Part shown: one piece after another, positions 8,722-17,270 of the stretch
Position numbering within the stretch: the first letter of the stretch is position 1
Layout: the number at the start of each line of letters is the position of its first letter
From: Nitrospinota bacterium
GTDB lineage: Bacteria; JADFOP01
Length of the DNA stretch: 64,000 nucleotides
Reading direction: 5' to 3'
NCBI GenBank assembly: GCA_022562795.1
Contig: JADFOP010000001.1
Coordinates: 1 to 64,000, forward strand
Notes under the pieces: model-generated
The model's input: the letters and a program-made list of their open reading frames with translations, nothing else
What the model was told of the DNA's origin: nothing
Databases searched by the model: none
Made by a program: the position numbers and the translations under genes

Positions 8722-10416
8722 CTAATCTAGGCGAGGACGACCGGTCTGAAGGCGTCGGCGTTCGGCCGCGGCCTCGGCTGCCGCCTCTTCGGGGGTGACG
8801 ATGAGGCGTCCGGCGTCGTGTTCTTCCCGGATTTCCTTGAGGTGGGCTTGGAGCAGTCTGTCGGCCCAGGTCCGCCAGAAGGGGTGTCCCGAGGGCTTAA
8901 GGAGAGGGTCGTCGCGGAAGGGGAGCACGCAGGCCAAGCAGAGGAGGGCGAGCTCCTGCTGGAGGTCGGTCCAGAATACGAAGGCCTGCTCTTCCAGGCG
9001 CGCCAGCAGCCGCTCGAAAAGATCCCCGGCGAACATGCGGTCGCACGCGACCATTAGCGCCTCGGCATCTGGCTCCTTGGCGGACGAGGGGGTGACGATG
9101 ATGCTAGGCTCCTCGGCGGGCTCTGCCGCTCGGGCCACCGCCTCGGCCTCGATTCGCCAGAAGGTGACAGCCCCCAGTGGGTCGTCTAGCAGGGATGAGG
9201 TCTCGCTCGTAGAGTGACGGGCCCGCTCGATTGTCTCGGGCGGCATGGTCTCGTAGATGAGCGCCGTGGGTTGACCCGGCGGCGGTGGATGCACTCGCTC
9301 GAAGGCGCGATATTCCTCTGGCACCCCGCGGCCGGTATCTTCCGATCGGGCCGCGGCGGCGGCGAGTCGCCGTCCGGCCTCCATATTGTCGATCGCCACT
9401 ATGGGAATATTCCGCTTGGCGTGCTCGGCTGAAAGCTCTCCCTTGATCTCCACGAGCTGCTTCCTAGTCGTGGAGCCCCAGGAAAAGGAGACCAGGCCCT
9501 CGGCGTCGCCGATTATCCCGTATCCGACATGGATGCCCCTGCCCGGGGCGGGAAGAGCGAACCAGACCAATCGTTGGCCTGCCTGGTCGAAGCCGGTGGT
9601 GAGGGCCTCGCCCTGCTCGACCTCGGCCGCCGGAAGGCTCCAGACGGCGGGCCCCTCTTCTTCTTCCACCTCGATGCCACGGCTTTTGAGCTTGTGAAGC
9701 AAGGAGCGGGCTTGCTTGGCAGTGGCCTTGGTTTCAGAGTGGGCCAGGCGCTGGAGCAGTGGGACCGCCTCGGCTCCGGGCAGGGCCGTCGCATTGAGGG
9801 CGAGGACCAGGGCCGTATCAAGAGAGGGCGTGATGCCCGCCAGGCGGCCCGCGTTGAGCCATCCGTCGGCGCCCAATCGTCCGAGGGCCTCTAGGAGCCC
9901 GGAGACGGCGGAGCTTTCATCGAATGCCTCGAAGGGGGAGGCGGCCTGTGCGATGGCCTCCGTATCGCTTGTGGTCGCGAGGGTTTCCGAAAGCGTGGCC
10001 GCCGCCTGGTTCGCCCGGGCGAGGGTTTGGGTGAGGGAATCGTCTACCTCGCCCCCGCAAGCGCCCAGAGCCTCTACCGCCTGAAGGGCAAGCCCAGTGG
10101 CGAGAGGCCTTTCAAGGAGTTTATTGAGCGTCGCCGCGAGCTCTGCTGCCCCTGCGGCGGTGGCCAGGCTGAGGAGAGCCTCGGCCTTAGAGGGGTCGGC
10201 CCGCCCGACGGCCTGTCCGAAGGCGTGGGGCCCTCCTTCCTCGAGGGCGAGGGAGCGGGCCTCCGAGGCGCAGGACTCCTGGGCCTCACCCTGACTGGCC
10301 GAAAGCCACTCGTCGGCAAAGGCCTCCCATCGCTCGGCCAGGGCCCGTCGTCGGGAGGCGGCGACGGGCTGGGCCTTGCTGCCGCGTGCCTTTTTCTTCT
10401 TTTTTCGTTTCGTCAC
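8722..10416 (-). CDS. hypothetical protein with Lys-rich start and helical-repeat-like N-terminal half
   Basis: The 564-residue protein begins with a very basic stretch (TKRKKKKKARGSK). Residues 40-250 are Ala- and Leu-rich with repeated helical pairs, resembling HEAT-type repeats, though no exact repeat unit can be drawn by eye. The middle region has more beta character (VWFALPAPGRGIHVGYGIIG). The C-terminal 120 residues are helical and charged. The start is GTG at 10416 without a strong ribosome site. No catalytic motif or membrane segment is visible. It stands alone; no function can be assigned. Confidence 0.75.
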   Translation of the reverse strand: MTKRKKKKKARGSKAQPVAASRRRALAERWEAFADEWLSASQGEAQESCASEARSLALEEGGPHAFGQAVGRADPSKAEALLSLATAAGAAELAATLNKLLERPLATGLALQAVEALGACGGEVDDSLTQTLARANQAAATLSETLATTSDTEAIAQAASPFEAFDESSAVSGLLEALGRLGADGWLNAGRLAGITPSLDTALVLALNATALPGAEAVPLLQRLAHSETKATAKQARSLLHKLKSRGIEVEEEEGPAVWSLPAAEVEQGEALTTGFDQAGQRLVWFALPAPGRGIHVGYGIIGDAEGLVSFSWGSTTRKQLVEIKGELSAEHAKRNIPIVAIDNMEAGRRLAAAAARSEDTGRGVPEEYRAFERVHPPPPGQPTALIYETMPPETIERARHSTSETSSLLDDPLGAVTFWRIEAEAVARAAEPAEEPSIIVTPSSAKEPDAEALMVACDRMFAGDLFERLLARLEEQAFVFWTDLQQELALLCLACVLPFRDDPLLKPSGHPFWRTWADRLLQAHLKEIREEHDAGRLIVTPEEAAAEAAAERRRLQTGRPRLD

Positions 10417-10555
10417 AGAGGGCGTGGGCGCCTAATGGCGCGCCCAGGCGGGACGCGCCACGCGACGTTCCTCCAAGAAGGTTCCTAAGTTTTCAAGGAG
10501 AGGCATGTGGATGTGAGAACTACGGGCATTCAGGCAATTTCTCCCCCTGACACCC

Positions 10556-11203
10556 TTACTCCACAGTACCGTACAGCCTCAGCTCCACAAACTCCTCCAT
10601 CGAGGCGCATTGGTAATATGGGTTGGTGGCTTTTTGCTCCCCGATGGTCGAAGTGGGTGTGACCCCGTAGTTGTGGCCGGGCCAGACCACGGTATCATCC
10701 GGCAGAGTGGCCAGACGCTGGAGGCTCCGCCAGAGCGCCTGAGGGTCGCTCTCTGGAAAATCGGCCCGACCGCAGTAGCCCACGAAGAGAGCGTCGCCGG
10801 TCAGCACCTGTTTGGTCGGGGCGTGATAGAAGCTCACCCCGCCGGGCGTGTGGCCCGGGGTGTGGATGACCTCCAGGCGCACATCCCCAAGCGGAATGGT
10901 GTCGCCATCCTCAAGCTCAACAACCTCGTATTGTCCGGGCTTTTGGAACCGCTCGGCCTCGGCTACGTGTACGAATATCTTGGCGCCCGTTGCCTGCACG
11001 AGCTCGGGCACGCCGGAGCAATGGTCGCCGTGTGCGTGGGTGAGAAGGATGTTTTGAACCCGGAGGGCTTCCCGGTCGGCAAGCTCGAGGATTTCGGGAA
11101 CCTTCAAAGACGGGTCCACTATCGCCCCGATGCCCGTCTTCTTGCAGCCCAGCAGGAAGCAGAAGTTCTGTTCGGGGCCGACCTCGGTGGCTTTCAGGAA
11201 CAT
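10556..11203 (-). CDS. MBL-fold hydrolase (glyoxalase II / persulfide dioxygenase-like)
   Basis: The 215-residue protein has the metallo-beta-lactamase motif THAHGDH at 55-61, a later metal His in HTPGHTPGG, the bridging Asp in GDALFVGYCGRADFP, and a last metal His in PGHNYG. This pattern fits small hydrolases of the glyoxalase II/ETHE1 group, which act on thioesters or glutathione persulfide. GRADFPESDP resembles the persulfide dioxygenase version. No partner gene is adjacent to decide between them. The substrate is open. Confidence 0.85.
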   Translation of the reverse strand: MFLKATEVGPEQNFCFLLGCKKTGIGAIVDPSLKVPEILELADREALRVQNILLTHAHGDHCSGVPELVQATGAKIFVHVAEAERFQKPGQYEVVELEDGDTIPLGDVRLEVIHTPGHTPGGVSFYHAPTKQVLTGDALFVGYCGRADFPESDPQALWRSLQRLATLPDDTVVWPGHNYGVTPTSTIGEQKATNPYYQCASMEEFVELRLYGTVE

Positions 11204-11484
11204 GTCTTACAATATCCTTTGGTCTAAGCAAGTTGCGGCCGTTGGAAGGCTCTACGAATCAACGCCCGGCACCGCCGGCATGTTGGGCTGAAGGCGCATT
11301 TACCTTATCATATGTTCCGCCGGTCCAAAGGGCAAGGCGCCCGTCGCCGGCCGTGGCCGTTGACACGGTTGGGGCTGAGGTGCTAAAGAACAAGCGCCGC
11401 GAAATCTTGAGACGACATTTCGTTTCTTGACCGAGCGAACCACCGAAACTACCCACACGTCAAGCTCACGATAGGAGGACCACT

Positions 11485-11883
11485 ATGGAGCTCGAGCCTG
11501 GCCTGGAGGCCGAGATTACCATTACGGTTGGCGAGGATGACCTCGCCACAGCCTTCGGAAACGAAGGGGTGCCGGTCTTCGCCACCCCGGCGCTGCTTAG
11601 CTACTTCGAGTCGACCTGCCGCAAGGCGGTTGAGGGGGCTCTACCGGAGGGCAGCCTCACGGTGGGCACATGGGCCGAGATGAAGCACATGGCCGCCACC
11701 CCGCCGGGGATGAAGGTGACATTCAAGGCGAGGCTCACCGAGGTCGACCGCCGCCGGCTCCTCTTTGAGGTCGAGGCCCACGACGAGGCGGAGAAGATCG
11801 GCGAGGGAAATCACGAGCGCTACTACCTCGACGCCGCGAAATTCCTCGAAAAGGCGAAGGAGAAGGCGGGCAGGCAGGACTGA
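11485..11883 (+). CDS. FlK-like hotdog thioesterase
   Basis: A 132-residue single hotdog domain. Thr34, Glu42 and His68 reproduce the spacing of the catalytic triad of fluoroacetyl-CoA thioesterase FlK (8 residues, then 26), and the nearby text VGTWAEMKHMAATPPG is the family signature. FlK itself hydrolyses fluoroacetyl-CoA; most relatives are of unknown substrate and probably remove inhibitory or misplaced acyl-CoA. The ATG follows AGGAGG. The preceding 280 bases carry no gene. Confidence 0.85.
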   Translation: MELEPGLEAEITITVGEDDLATAFGNEGVPVFATPALLSYFESTCRKAVEGALPEGSLTVGTWAEMKHMAATPPGMKVTFKARLTEVDRRRLLFEVEAHDEAEKIGEGNHERYYLDAAKFLEKAKEKAGRQD

Positions 11884-11989
11884 AGAGCCCCGGTTTCCTT
11901 GTCGGTGTAAGGGTGAGGCCGGCCCCTTCCATTTTCCCCGAATTTCCGCCTATTTCCGTTTAAGAGACTTTTTCTGCCCTATTTCGCTC

Positions 11990-12700
11990 CTAACGATTTT
12001 CCGTGATGAACTTTCGCGCCCGCCGGAATACGGCGTGGAACATCCGTCGGGTGAGGCGGCCCGTCTGGGTGTTCTGGCGGCTCGGGTGGTAGGAGGCGAG
12101 GAGACTCCGGCCCCCGGCCGCGAGCGTCCAGAGCCTGGCGTGGCGAAAAGCGCCCCTGGCGGGCAGCGGGCCCAGGCCGAGCTCGGGAAGGGTGGCAAGG
12201 ATGGCCTCAAAGGCGATCCGACCCAGGGCCAGGTAAACGACGGCGTTTGTCAGGAGCCGTAGCTCACGGGCCAGGTATGGTCGGCAGGCGGCGAGCTCGG
12301 AGGCATCGGGTCGGTTGCCAGGAGGCGCGCATCGGGCCGCCGCCGTCACGTAGCAGCCCGTCAGCGCCAGGCCGTCGCCTCGATAGCGGCCCAAGGGCTG
12401 GGAGGCGAAGCTGGAGACGTGCAAGGCCCGCCAGAGCCAGTCGCCCGAGCTGTCGCCCGTAAAGAGCCGTCCGGTGCGGTTGGCCCCGTGGGCGGCCGGG
12501 GCGAGCCCCACCACGACCAGCCGAGCCGAGGCGTCCCCGAAGCCCGGAACGGGCCGGCCCCAGTAATCTTCCTCGGCGTAGGCCCGCCTCTTTTTTCGAG
12601 CGATCTCCAGGCAGTGGGCCCTAAGCCGCGGGCACCGCTCGCAGGCGACCACCTCGGCGGCGATCCCCGCTAAGTCGTCCGCAGCCCCCATGCCGCCCAT
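11990..12700 (-). CDS. uracil-DNA glycosylase, family 5 type (UdgB-like)
   Basis: The protein (about 236 residues) removes uracil or other deaminated bases from DNA in base excision repair. It has the active-site segment GLAPAAHGANRTGR and the late motif HPSRQNTQTGRLT, typical of UDGb. Cys pairs near the N-terminus (ACERC) and at LTGC/ARCAP fit a [4Fe-4S] cluster as in families 4 and 5. An ATG at 12700 or a GTG at 12703 can start it; the ATG overlaps the stop of a 26-codon frame. It lies downstream of trmB on the same strand. Confidence 0.88.
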   Translation of the reverse strand: MGGMGAADDLAGIAAEVVACERCPRLRAHCLEIARKKRRAYAEEDYWGRPVPGFGDASARLVVVGLAPAAHGANRTGRLFTGDSSGDWLWRALHVSSFASQPLGRYRGDGLALTGCYVTAAARCAPPGNRPDASELAACRPYLARELRLLTNAVVYLALGRIAFEAILATLPELGLGPLPARGAFRHARLWTLAAGGRSLLASYHPSRQNTQTGRLTRRMFHAVFRRARKFITENR

Positions 12701-12797
12701 CACTCCCGGCCCTCTTCGAGCGAGATTATCGCCTCAGGCGTGGTGACGGCTGCGGACGGCACATCGTGGGGGTTGGCCATGCGGAGAAAACGGCTTG

Positions 12798-13175
12798 CTA
12801 TCTTCCTTCCCCTCGTGCCTCTTCAAAGAGAAACGGCTCGATGTTGGTGGCGCCGTAGGCGGCGCCGGGGGAGCGCTCCACCATGTCCTTGGCCACGAGC
12901 GCAATCAGGCGCTTGACGCCCCGGGTCTTCTCCGGGTCTGTCAGGCGAAGCAGCCGTACGGTGGCCTGGCCCGGCTTCTCGCTCACCAGGACGAAGAACT
13001 TCTGCGCCAGCCCCTCCTCGACGACCAGGGCTTTTAGCAAAGCGGCGGTGCCCGAGCTGCTCAAGTAGGCCTCCGTGGCCTTGGAGACGGTATCGCCCTC
13101 CTGGTGGGCGAGGGGCTGGAAGCTCGCTATGTAATCCGGCAGCTTCAAGGGACGCTCAACGACGATGTGCGGCAT
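12798..13175 (-). CDS. possible separately initiated C-terminal domain within the trmB frame
   Basis: An in-frame ATG at 13175 follows AAGGAGGAG by three to five bases, a much better ribosome site than an internal Met would need. Translation from it gives a 125-residue basic protein, PHIVVERPLKLP at its start and GATNIEPFLFEE near its end. It exactly covers the domain added to TrmB. Either it is translated independently as well as in the fusion, or the two were once separate genes that lost a stop codon. The fold and function are not recognised. Confidence 0.4.
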   Translation of the reverse strand: MPHIVVERPLKLPDYIASFQPLAHQEGDTVSKATEAYLSSSGTAALLKALVVEEGLAQKFFVLVSEKPGQATVRLLRLTDPEKTRGVKRLIALVAKDMVERSPGAAYGATNIEPFLFEEARGEGR

Positions 13176-13865
13176 GGGCTCCTCCTTGGGAATCGTGAGG
13201 GGAGCGACTTTGCGGGGGGCTTCTGCCTCCCCTCGGCCCTTGGGGCGCCGCCGCCAGGCGGCGTAGTGGATGGACCGGCCCTCGGCACGATACTTCTTCT
13301 CGTAGCTCGTTATGATCCGGCCCCGCGCGCTGGCCAGCGGCGGGGTGAGCTCCTCCAGCCGTTCGAGGCGGGCTTCAGCTCCGAGGAGTTCCTCAATGGC
13401 CTCGAGGTAGTCGGTCACGTCGGTGACCACCAAGAGGTAGCCGCCCGGCTCGAGGGTCTCGGTCAGGCGCGCCACCACGTCCGGCTGAAATAGCCGGCGC
13501 TTGGCGTGGCGTTTCTTGGGCCAGGGCTCGGGGAAGTAGACGTGGTAGGCGGCCACCGAGGCGGACGGGATGCAATGGCTTACGACGTAGGCCGCATCGG
13601 CGTACACCATGCGGACGTTGCCCGCCCCCTTTCGGGCGACCCTTCGGACGGCCTTGGCAAAGAACTTCCCGACGACCTCGATCCCCAGGAAGGCTCGATC
13701 AGGACTCCGCAATGCCGCGTCCACCAGAAACGTCCCGTTGCCCGTGCCGACCTCCACCTCCACTGGCCGCCCGTCACCGAAGATCTCCTCCCAACTCCAG
13801 GGCCTGGGCAGGTCGCGGAGCCGTATCTCCAAATCCTTCGGGGCTATAGTAATAGGGGCCGACAT
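12798..13865 (-). CDS. trmB: tRNA (guanine-N7-)-methyltransferase with unrecognised C-terminal domain
   Basis: Residues 1-210 are TrmB, which methylates G46 of tRNA with S-adenosylmethionine: the SAM loop VEVGTGNGTF is near 37-46 and the family signature YFPEPWPKKRHAKRRL is at 110-125. Ordinary TrmB ends near 210-240 residues, but this frame continues to 355. The extra 125 residues follow a linker (KGRGEAEAPRK) and have no motif I know. The C-terminal part has its own ATG and ribosome site (see 12798-13175), so the frame may encode two products. Confidence 0.88.
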   Translation of the reverse strand: MSAPITIAPKDLEIRLRDLPRPWSWEEIFGDGRPVEVEVGTGNGTFLVDAALRSPDRAFLGIEVVGKFFAKAVRRVARKGAGNVRMVYADAAYVVSHCIPSASVAAYHVYFPEPWPKKRHAKRRLFQPDVVARLTETLEPGGYLLVVTDVTDYLEAIEELLGAEARLERLEELTPPLASARGRIITSYEKKYRAEGRSIHYAAWRRRPKGRGEAEAPRKVAPLTIPKEEPMPHIVVERPLKLPDYIASFQPLAHQEGDTVSKATEAYLSSSGTAALLKALVVEEGLAQKFFVLVSEKPGQATVRLLRLTDPEKTRGVKRLIALVAKDMVERSPGAAYGATNIEPFLFEEARGEGR

Positions 13866-14178
13866 GGTTCGCTCCTCTTTTAACGACGGGGGTCACCGGC
13901 GGCGGCCCGGGTGAGGCCGAAGTCCCCTACGGGGACTGAATGTGTCGGGAAATAGACGGCACGCAGTTTGCAACGTACTATCATGGCTTTAAACGCGCAC
14001 GCCCGTAGTCTACCACATCTTCTATATAGGGTAGAAATGCCAATCTTTGCGTTATATATTGTTTGGCAGTGTGAGTTTAGGGAATACGTCGGAGCCCACA
14101 GGGTGCTTTTGGCCGGGCCTCGACCAGTAAATATAGCCGGCTAGCCGCGACGGCCTAAGGGGAAAAAGGAGAAACCGC
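13866..14178. other. 313-base intergenic region before split metE, with one hairpin
   Basis: No gene is visible. A perfect hairpin AGTCCCC-TAC-GGGGACT lies at 13921-13937 without a T-tract. The stretch 14015-14065 is AT-rich (TATATAGGG, TTATATATTG) and is the likely promoter zone for the methionine synthase genes. I looked for SAM and cobalamin riboswitch hallmarks and saw none. Confidence 0.5.
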
Positions 14179-15168
14179 ATGCGACTCACTGCGACCGCCA
14201 GTGGGACCTATCCGAGGATTGGGGATCAGCCCGAGGAGCAAGTCCTTCGCAAGACCATCGCCGCCGTAGACCGGGGCGAGAAGACTGAGGCCGATATCGA
14301 GGAGGCCAGACAAGCCATGGTGCGGATGGCCATCGCCGATCAGGAGGAGGCGGGACTCGATATAGTCACCGACGGCCAGATTGGCTGGTACGACCCGATA
14401 AGCCACCTGCTTCGGTCGGTCGCGGGGGTGGAGATTAACGGCCTGCTGCGCTACTTTGATACGAACAGCTATTTCCGCCAGCCGGTCATCGTTGGGGAGA
14501 TCGAGGTGGGAGAGCCTCAGGTGGTTGGAGAATACCGTTACGCCGCCGGCGTGGCGAGCAAGCCTGTCAAGCCTATCCTCACTGGGGCCTACACCCTGGC
14601 CAAGCTCTCCATCAACCGCCAGGGGGTCTATCGGGACGTGGAGGCGTTGTGCGAAGCCATCGCCCCCGTGGTCGCCGCCGAGGTGGCCGGACTGGTCGAT
14701 GCCGGAGCCGATCTTATTCAGATCGATGAGCCGTGCGTCTTGAAGCACCCCGAGGAGTTCGCCCTGGTGGCGGCCTCCCTTGAGGCCGCCCGTTCAGCTG
14801 CTGGATCGGCCACACTCGCCCTTTATACCTACTTCGGGGACGCCGAGCCCCTCTACGGCCAGCTTGTGGAGCTTCCTGTTGACGTGCTCGGGCTCGATTT
14901 TACCTACAGCCCGGGTCTAGCGGAGACCGTCGCATCCCAGGGCAGCCCCAAGACCCTGGGCCTCGGCCTCCTGGATGCACGCAATACGAAGATGGAAGAG
15001 GAAGAGGAGATAGTTGCGGTTTTGGAAGCCCTCGCGCCTGCGTTAGCTACCGGCGAGGCTTACCTGAACCCCTCGGCGGGCCTGGAGTACCTGCCACGCG
15101 AAAAAGCCCGCGCCAAGTGTGAACTCATCGGCCGTATCTGCCGTCGCCTCGAAGGAGGGTTCTCATGA
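14179..15168 (+). CDS. MetE N-terminal-half homologue (split cobalamin-independent methionine synthase)
   Basis: The 329-residue TIM-barrel protein matches the N-terminal half of MetE: an opening SGTYPRIG and the segment LALYTYFGDAEP, which corresponds to the TTYF region of the MetE N-domain. The zinc ligands of the catalytic half are absent: the positions equal to His219, Cys221 and Cys304 of the next protein are Tyr/Thr217, Phe219 and Ser299. It therefore probably helps bind the folate substrate rather than the zinc thiolate. The ATG follows AAGGAGA. Its stop overlaps the start of the catalytic-half gene. Confidence 0.8.
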   Translation: MRLTATASGTYPRIGDQPEEQVLRKTIAAVDRGEKTEADIEEARQAMVRMAIADQEEAGLDIVTDGQIGWYDPISHLLRSVAGVEINGLLRYFDTNSYFRQPVIVGEIEVGEPQVVGEYRYAAGVASKPVKPILTGAYTLAKLSINRQGVYRDVEALCEAIAPVVAAEVAGLVDAGADLIQIDEPCVLKHPEEFALVAASLEAARSAAGSATLALYTYFGDAEPLYGQLVELPVDVLGLDFTYSPGLAETVASQGSPKTLGLGLLDARNTKMEEEEEIVAVLEALAPALATGEAYLNPSAGLEYLPREKARAKCELIGRICRRLEGGFS

Positions 15169-16169
15169 GTCGCGCCAAGCTGGAGGCCCTTGGGCTCAAG
15201 ATTCCGATTTTGCCGACGACATCGGTCGGGAGCTTTCCCAAGCCCGATTACCTCAAGAAAGCCCGTATCCAATTCGCCCGTGGGGAGATCGACCGGAAGG
15301 AGCTTCGGACCCTCGAAGAGAAGGCCACGGCCTTTTGGATCGAGACCCAGGAGGAGCTTGACATCGATGTGGTCGTCGACGGGGAGATGTACCGGGGCGA
15401 CATGGTGGCCTACTTCGCCGAGACCCTCGACGGCTTCACCTTGGGGGGGCTCGTCCGCTCATACGGCAACCGGTATTACAAGAAGCCCATCATCACGGGG
15501 CCTGTCGGGTGGCCCGGGCCCGTCACCGTAGATTGGTGGCGATTCGCCCAGGAGAGGACAGAGCGGCCGGTCAAGGGCATGCTCACGGGGCCCTACACCA
15601 TCATGGACTGGTCCTTCAACGAATACTACCCGAGCCGGGCTGACGCCACCCTGGCGCTCGCCAAGGAGATTCGCAAGGAGGTCGAAGCGCTCGCCGAGGC
15701 GGGAGCCAAGATCATTCAGGTTGACGAGCCGGCCGTCAGCACCCGACCCGAGGAGATGCCCCTGGCCGTCGAGGCCCTGGAGATCGTCACCCGGGATATG
15801 CCCGTCTACTTTATCACCCACATCTGCTACGGAGCCTTCGAGTTCATCTACCCCGGCATGCTCGACCTACCCGTGGACAACTTCGACCTCGAGATGTCAA
15901 ACAGCGAGCTCGACCTCTTGGAGCTTTTCGTTCGGCACCCCTTTACGAAGGACTTCTCCTTCGGCTGCCTCGATGTCCACAGCCGCAAGATCGAGAAGCC
16001 TGAAACGGTGGAGGAGCGGCTCAAGCGGGTTTTGGAGTGTCTGCCTGCAGAACAGGTCTGGATTGATCCCGACTGCGGGCTCAAGACCCGCACCGTGGAG
16101 GAGGCGATCGAGAAGCTGCGGGTCATGGTGGATCGGGCCCGGACCTTGCGGGCGACCCTCTCCGGGTGA
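15165..16169 (+). CDS. MetE catalytic-half homologue (split methionine synthase)
   Basis: The protein transfers a methyl group to homocysteine to make methionine. The 334 residues match the C-terminal half of MetE, opening with LPTTSVGSFPKP. The zinc site is complete: His219 and Cys221 in THICYG, Glu243 in LEMSNSE and Cys304 in DPDCGL; the spacings (22 and 61) equal those of E. coli MetE. The ATG follows GAAGGAGG and overlaps the previous stop by four bases (ATGA). With the upstream gene it forms a two-subunit MetE; alternatively it is a core-MetE using a methyl-corrinoid protein. Confidence 0.85.
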   Translation: MSRAKLEALGLKIPILPTTSVGSFPKPDYLKKARIQFARGEIDRKELRTLEEKATAFWIETQEELDIDVVVDGEMYRGDMVAYFAETLDGFTLGGLVRSYGNRYYKKPIITGPVGWPGPVTVDWWRFAQERTERPVKGMLTGPYTIMDWSFNEYYPSRADATLALAKEIRKEVEALAEAGAKIIQVDEPAVSTRPEEMPLAVEALEIVTRDMPVYFITHICYGAFEFIYPGMLDLPVDNFDLEMSNSELDLLELFVRHPFTKDFSFGCLDVHSRKIEKPETVEERLKRVLECLPAEQVWIDPDCGLKTRTVEEAIEKLRVMVDRARTLRATLSG

Positions 16170-16187
16170 CCCACCGGCTGCCCTCTG

Positions 16188-16805
16188 TCATACCAAGGAA
16201 GACTCCTCAGGCCCTGACGCTTCCTGATGCACCCAGCGGCGGGTGAGATACCAGAGCCCGACTGCGTCGTAGACGGCATGGGCGACCACGGGGGCCACGA
16301 GCCCCCCGCTGGCCTTGGCCACAAGCCCCAGGTAAAGACCCAGTAAGGCGGCATAGACGACGTAGCCCGTGCTCAGCGGGTGGCAGAGGCCGAAGAGCGC
16401 CGCAGCCGCGACCAGCCCCATCTCCGCCTGAATTACGCCCCGGAAGAGAACCTCTTCGCTGAGCCCCGCCATCCCTGCGATTAGTAGTATCTGCCACCAG
16501 GCCACGGGGCTCAACAGGTTGCGGATTAGGGCGAAGGTCTCCTGGAGGCGGGCCACGCCGGGCCATCTACGGGCCCTCGGGCCCGCGAGCACCAGAAGGG
16601 CCCCACATGCAGGGAGGCTTGCCGCCAGCCCCGCCGCCAGGCCGGCTGAGGTGGGCAGAAGGGCTATGGCCAGCGGGAGCGCTCGCCAGCGCGCCCACGC
16701 CGCCGCAATGGCGAGCAGGAGGCTGCCGAGGATCAGCTGCCCGACGGTAAATGCCAGCGCGCTGCTTAAGGATCTTCTCGGAGGGCGGTCGGTCGACGGG
16801 CTCAC
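16188..16805 (-). CDS. CPBP family intramembrane metalloprotease
   Basis: A membrane protein of 205 residues with several hydrophobic helices and the CPBP/CAAX-protease motifs: Glu117-Glu118 and Arg122 in SEEVLFRG, His142 in FGLCHP, and His176 with Asp180 in AHAVYD. Such enzymes cleave substrates within the membrane; the substrate is unknown. I place the start at GTG 16805 because it overlaps the stop of the DUF2203 gene as GTGA, implying translational coupling. A longer start at 16859 would overlap that gene by 58 bases. Confidence 0.85.
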   Translation of the reverse strand: MSPSTDRPPRRSLSSALAFTVGQLILGSLLLAIAAAWARWRALPLAIALLPTSAGLAAGLAASLPACGALLVLAGPRARRWPGVARLQETFALIRNLLSPVAWWQILLIAGMAGLSEEVLFRGVIQAEMGLVAAAALFGLCHPLSTGYVVYAALLGLYLGLVAKASGGLVAPVVAHAVYDAVGLWYLTRRWVHQEASGPEESSLV

Positions 16806-17185
16806 AGAGTTTCGATGGGTTGACGTCCCCCGAAGCCGGTCTCGCGTTCGTGCCACCACTCAACAGACTCCTCGCCCAACATCCAGCAGAGGTAGACTTC
16901 GCGGCCATCTTTCAAGGCGGGGAAATCGAGCAAGCCCTTGGAAATGTCCTTGAGCAGGCACCCGTGGCCGTGTAGCTCTTCGATGAGGCTGGCGAAGCGG
17001 GCCATCTCGGATAGGTATGGCCCACCGCGGGCGTGGCCTCCGTTTGTGCGGACCATCTCTCGCAGACCTTCGATCTCGGCGTACTCCGAGCTCATATGGA
17101 TTTCCTGGTCTTGAAGTCGCTGCACGAGAGCCTCCAGGGTGGGTATGAGGGCGTTAGCTTGCTCGACGGTAAAGTGCTGCGTCAT
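16802..17185 (-). CDS. DUF2203 family protein
   Basis: The 127-residue soluble protein matches DUF2203: an N-terminal helical segment FTVEQANALIPTLEALVQRL, then a GCLLKDISKGLLDFPA stretch and the closing part CWMLGEESVEWWHE. The family is widespread in bacteria without known function. The ATG follows GGAGA. It is coupled to the CPBP protease gene by a four-base overlap. Confidence 0.85.
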   Translation of the reverse strand: MTQHFTVEQANALIPTLEALVQRLQDQEIHMSSEYAEIEGLREMVRTNGGHARGGPYLSEMARFASLIEELHGHGCLLKDISKGLLDFPALKDGREVYLCWMLGEESVEWWHERETGFGGRQPIETL

Positions 17186-17270
17186 GGTTTCTCCTGGCCA
17201 AATGGGAAAAGGGTTCGTCTGCTATTGTAGTGCGTGGGTACCTGAGCGTCAAATGGGAACCCCCCGGCGG

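Noticed and set aside
10484-10499. 16-base sequence CCTAAGTTTTCAAGGA repeated at 45831-45846
   Set aside because: One such repeat is expected by chance in 64 kb, and the flanks do not match.
12700-12780. 26-codon minus-strand frame overlapping the uracil-DNA glycosylase start as TGATG
   Set aside because: The coupling geometry is attractive, but there is no ribosome site before its ATG, so I do not call it a gene.
13866-14178. Possible SAM or cobalamin riboswitch before split metE
   Set aside because: None of the conserved sequence elements of those riboswitches is visible; only one simple hairpin is present.
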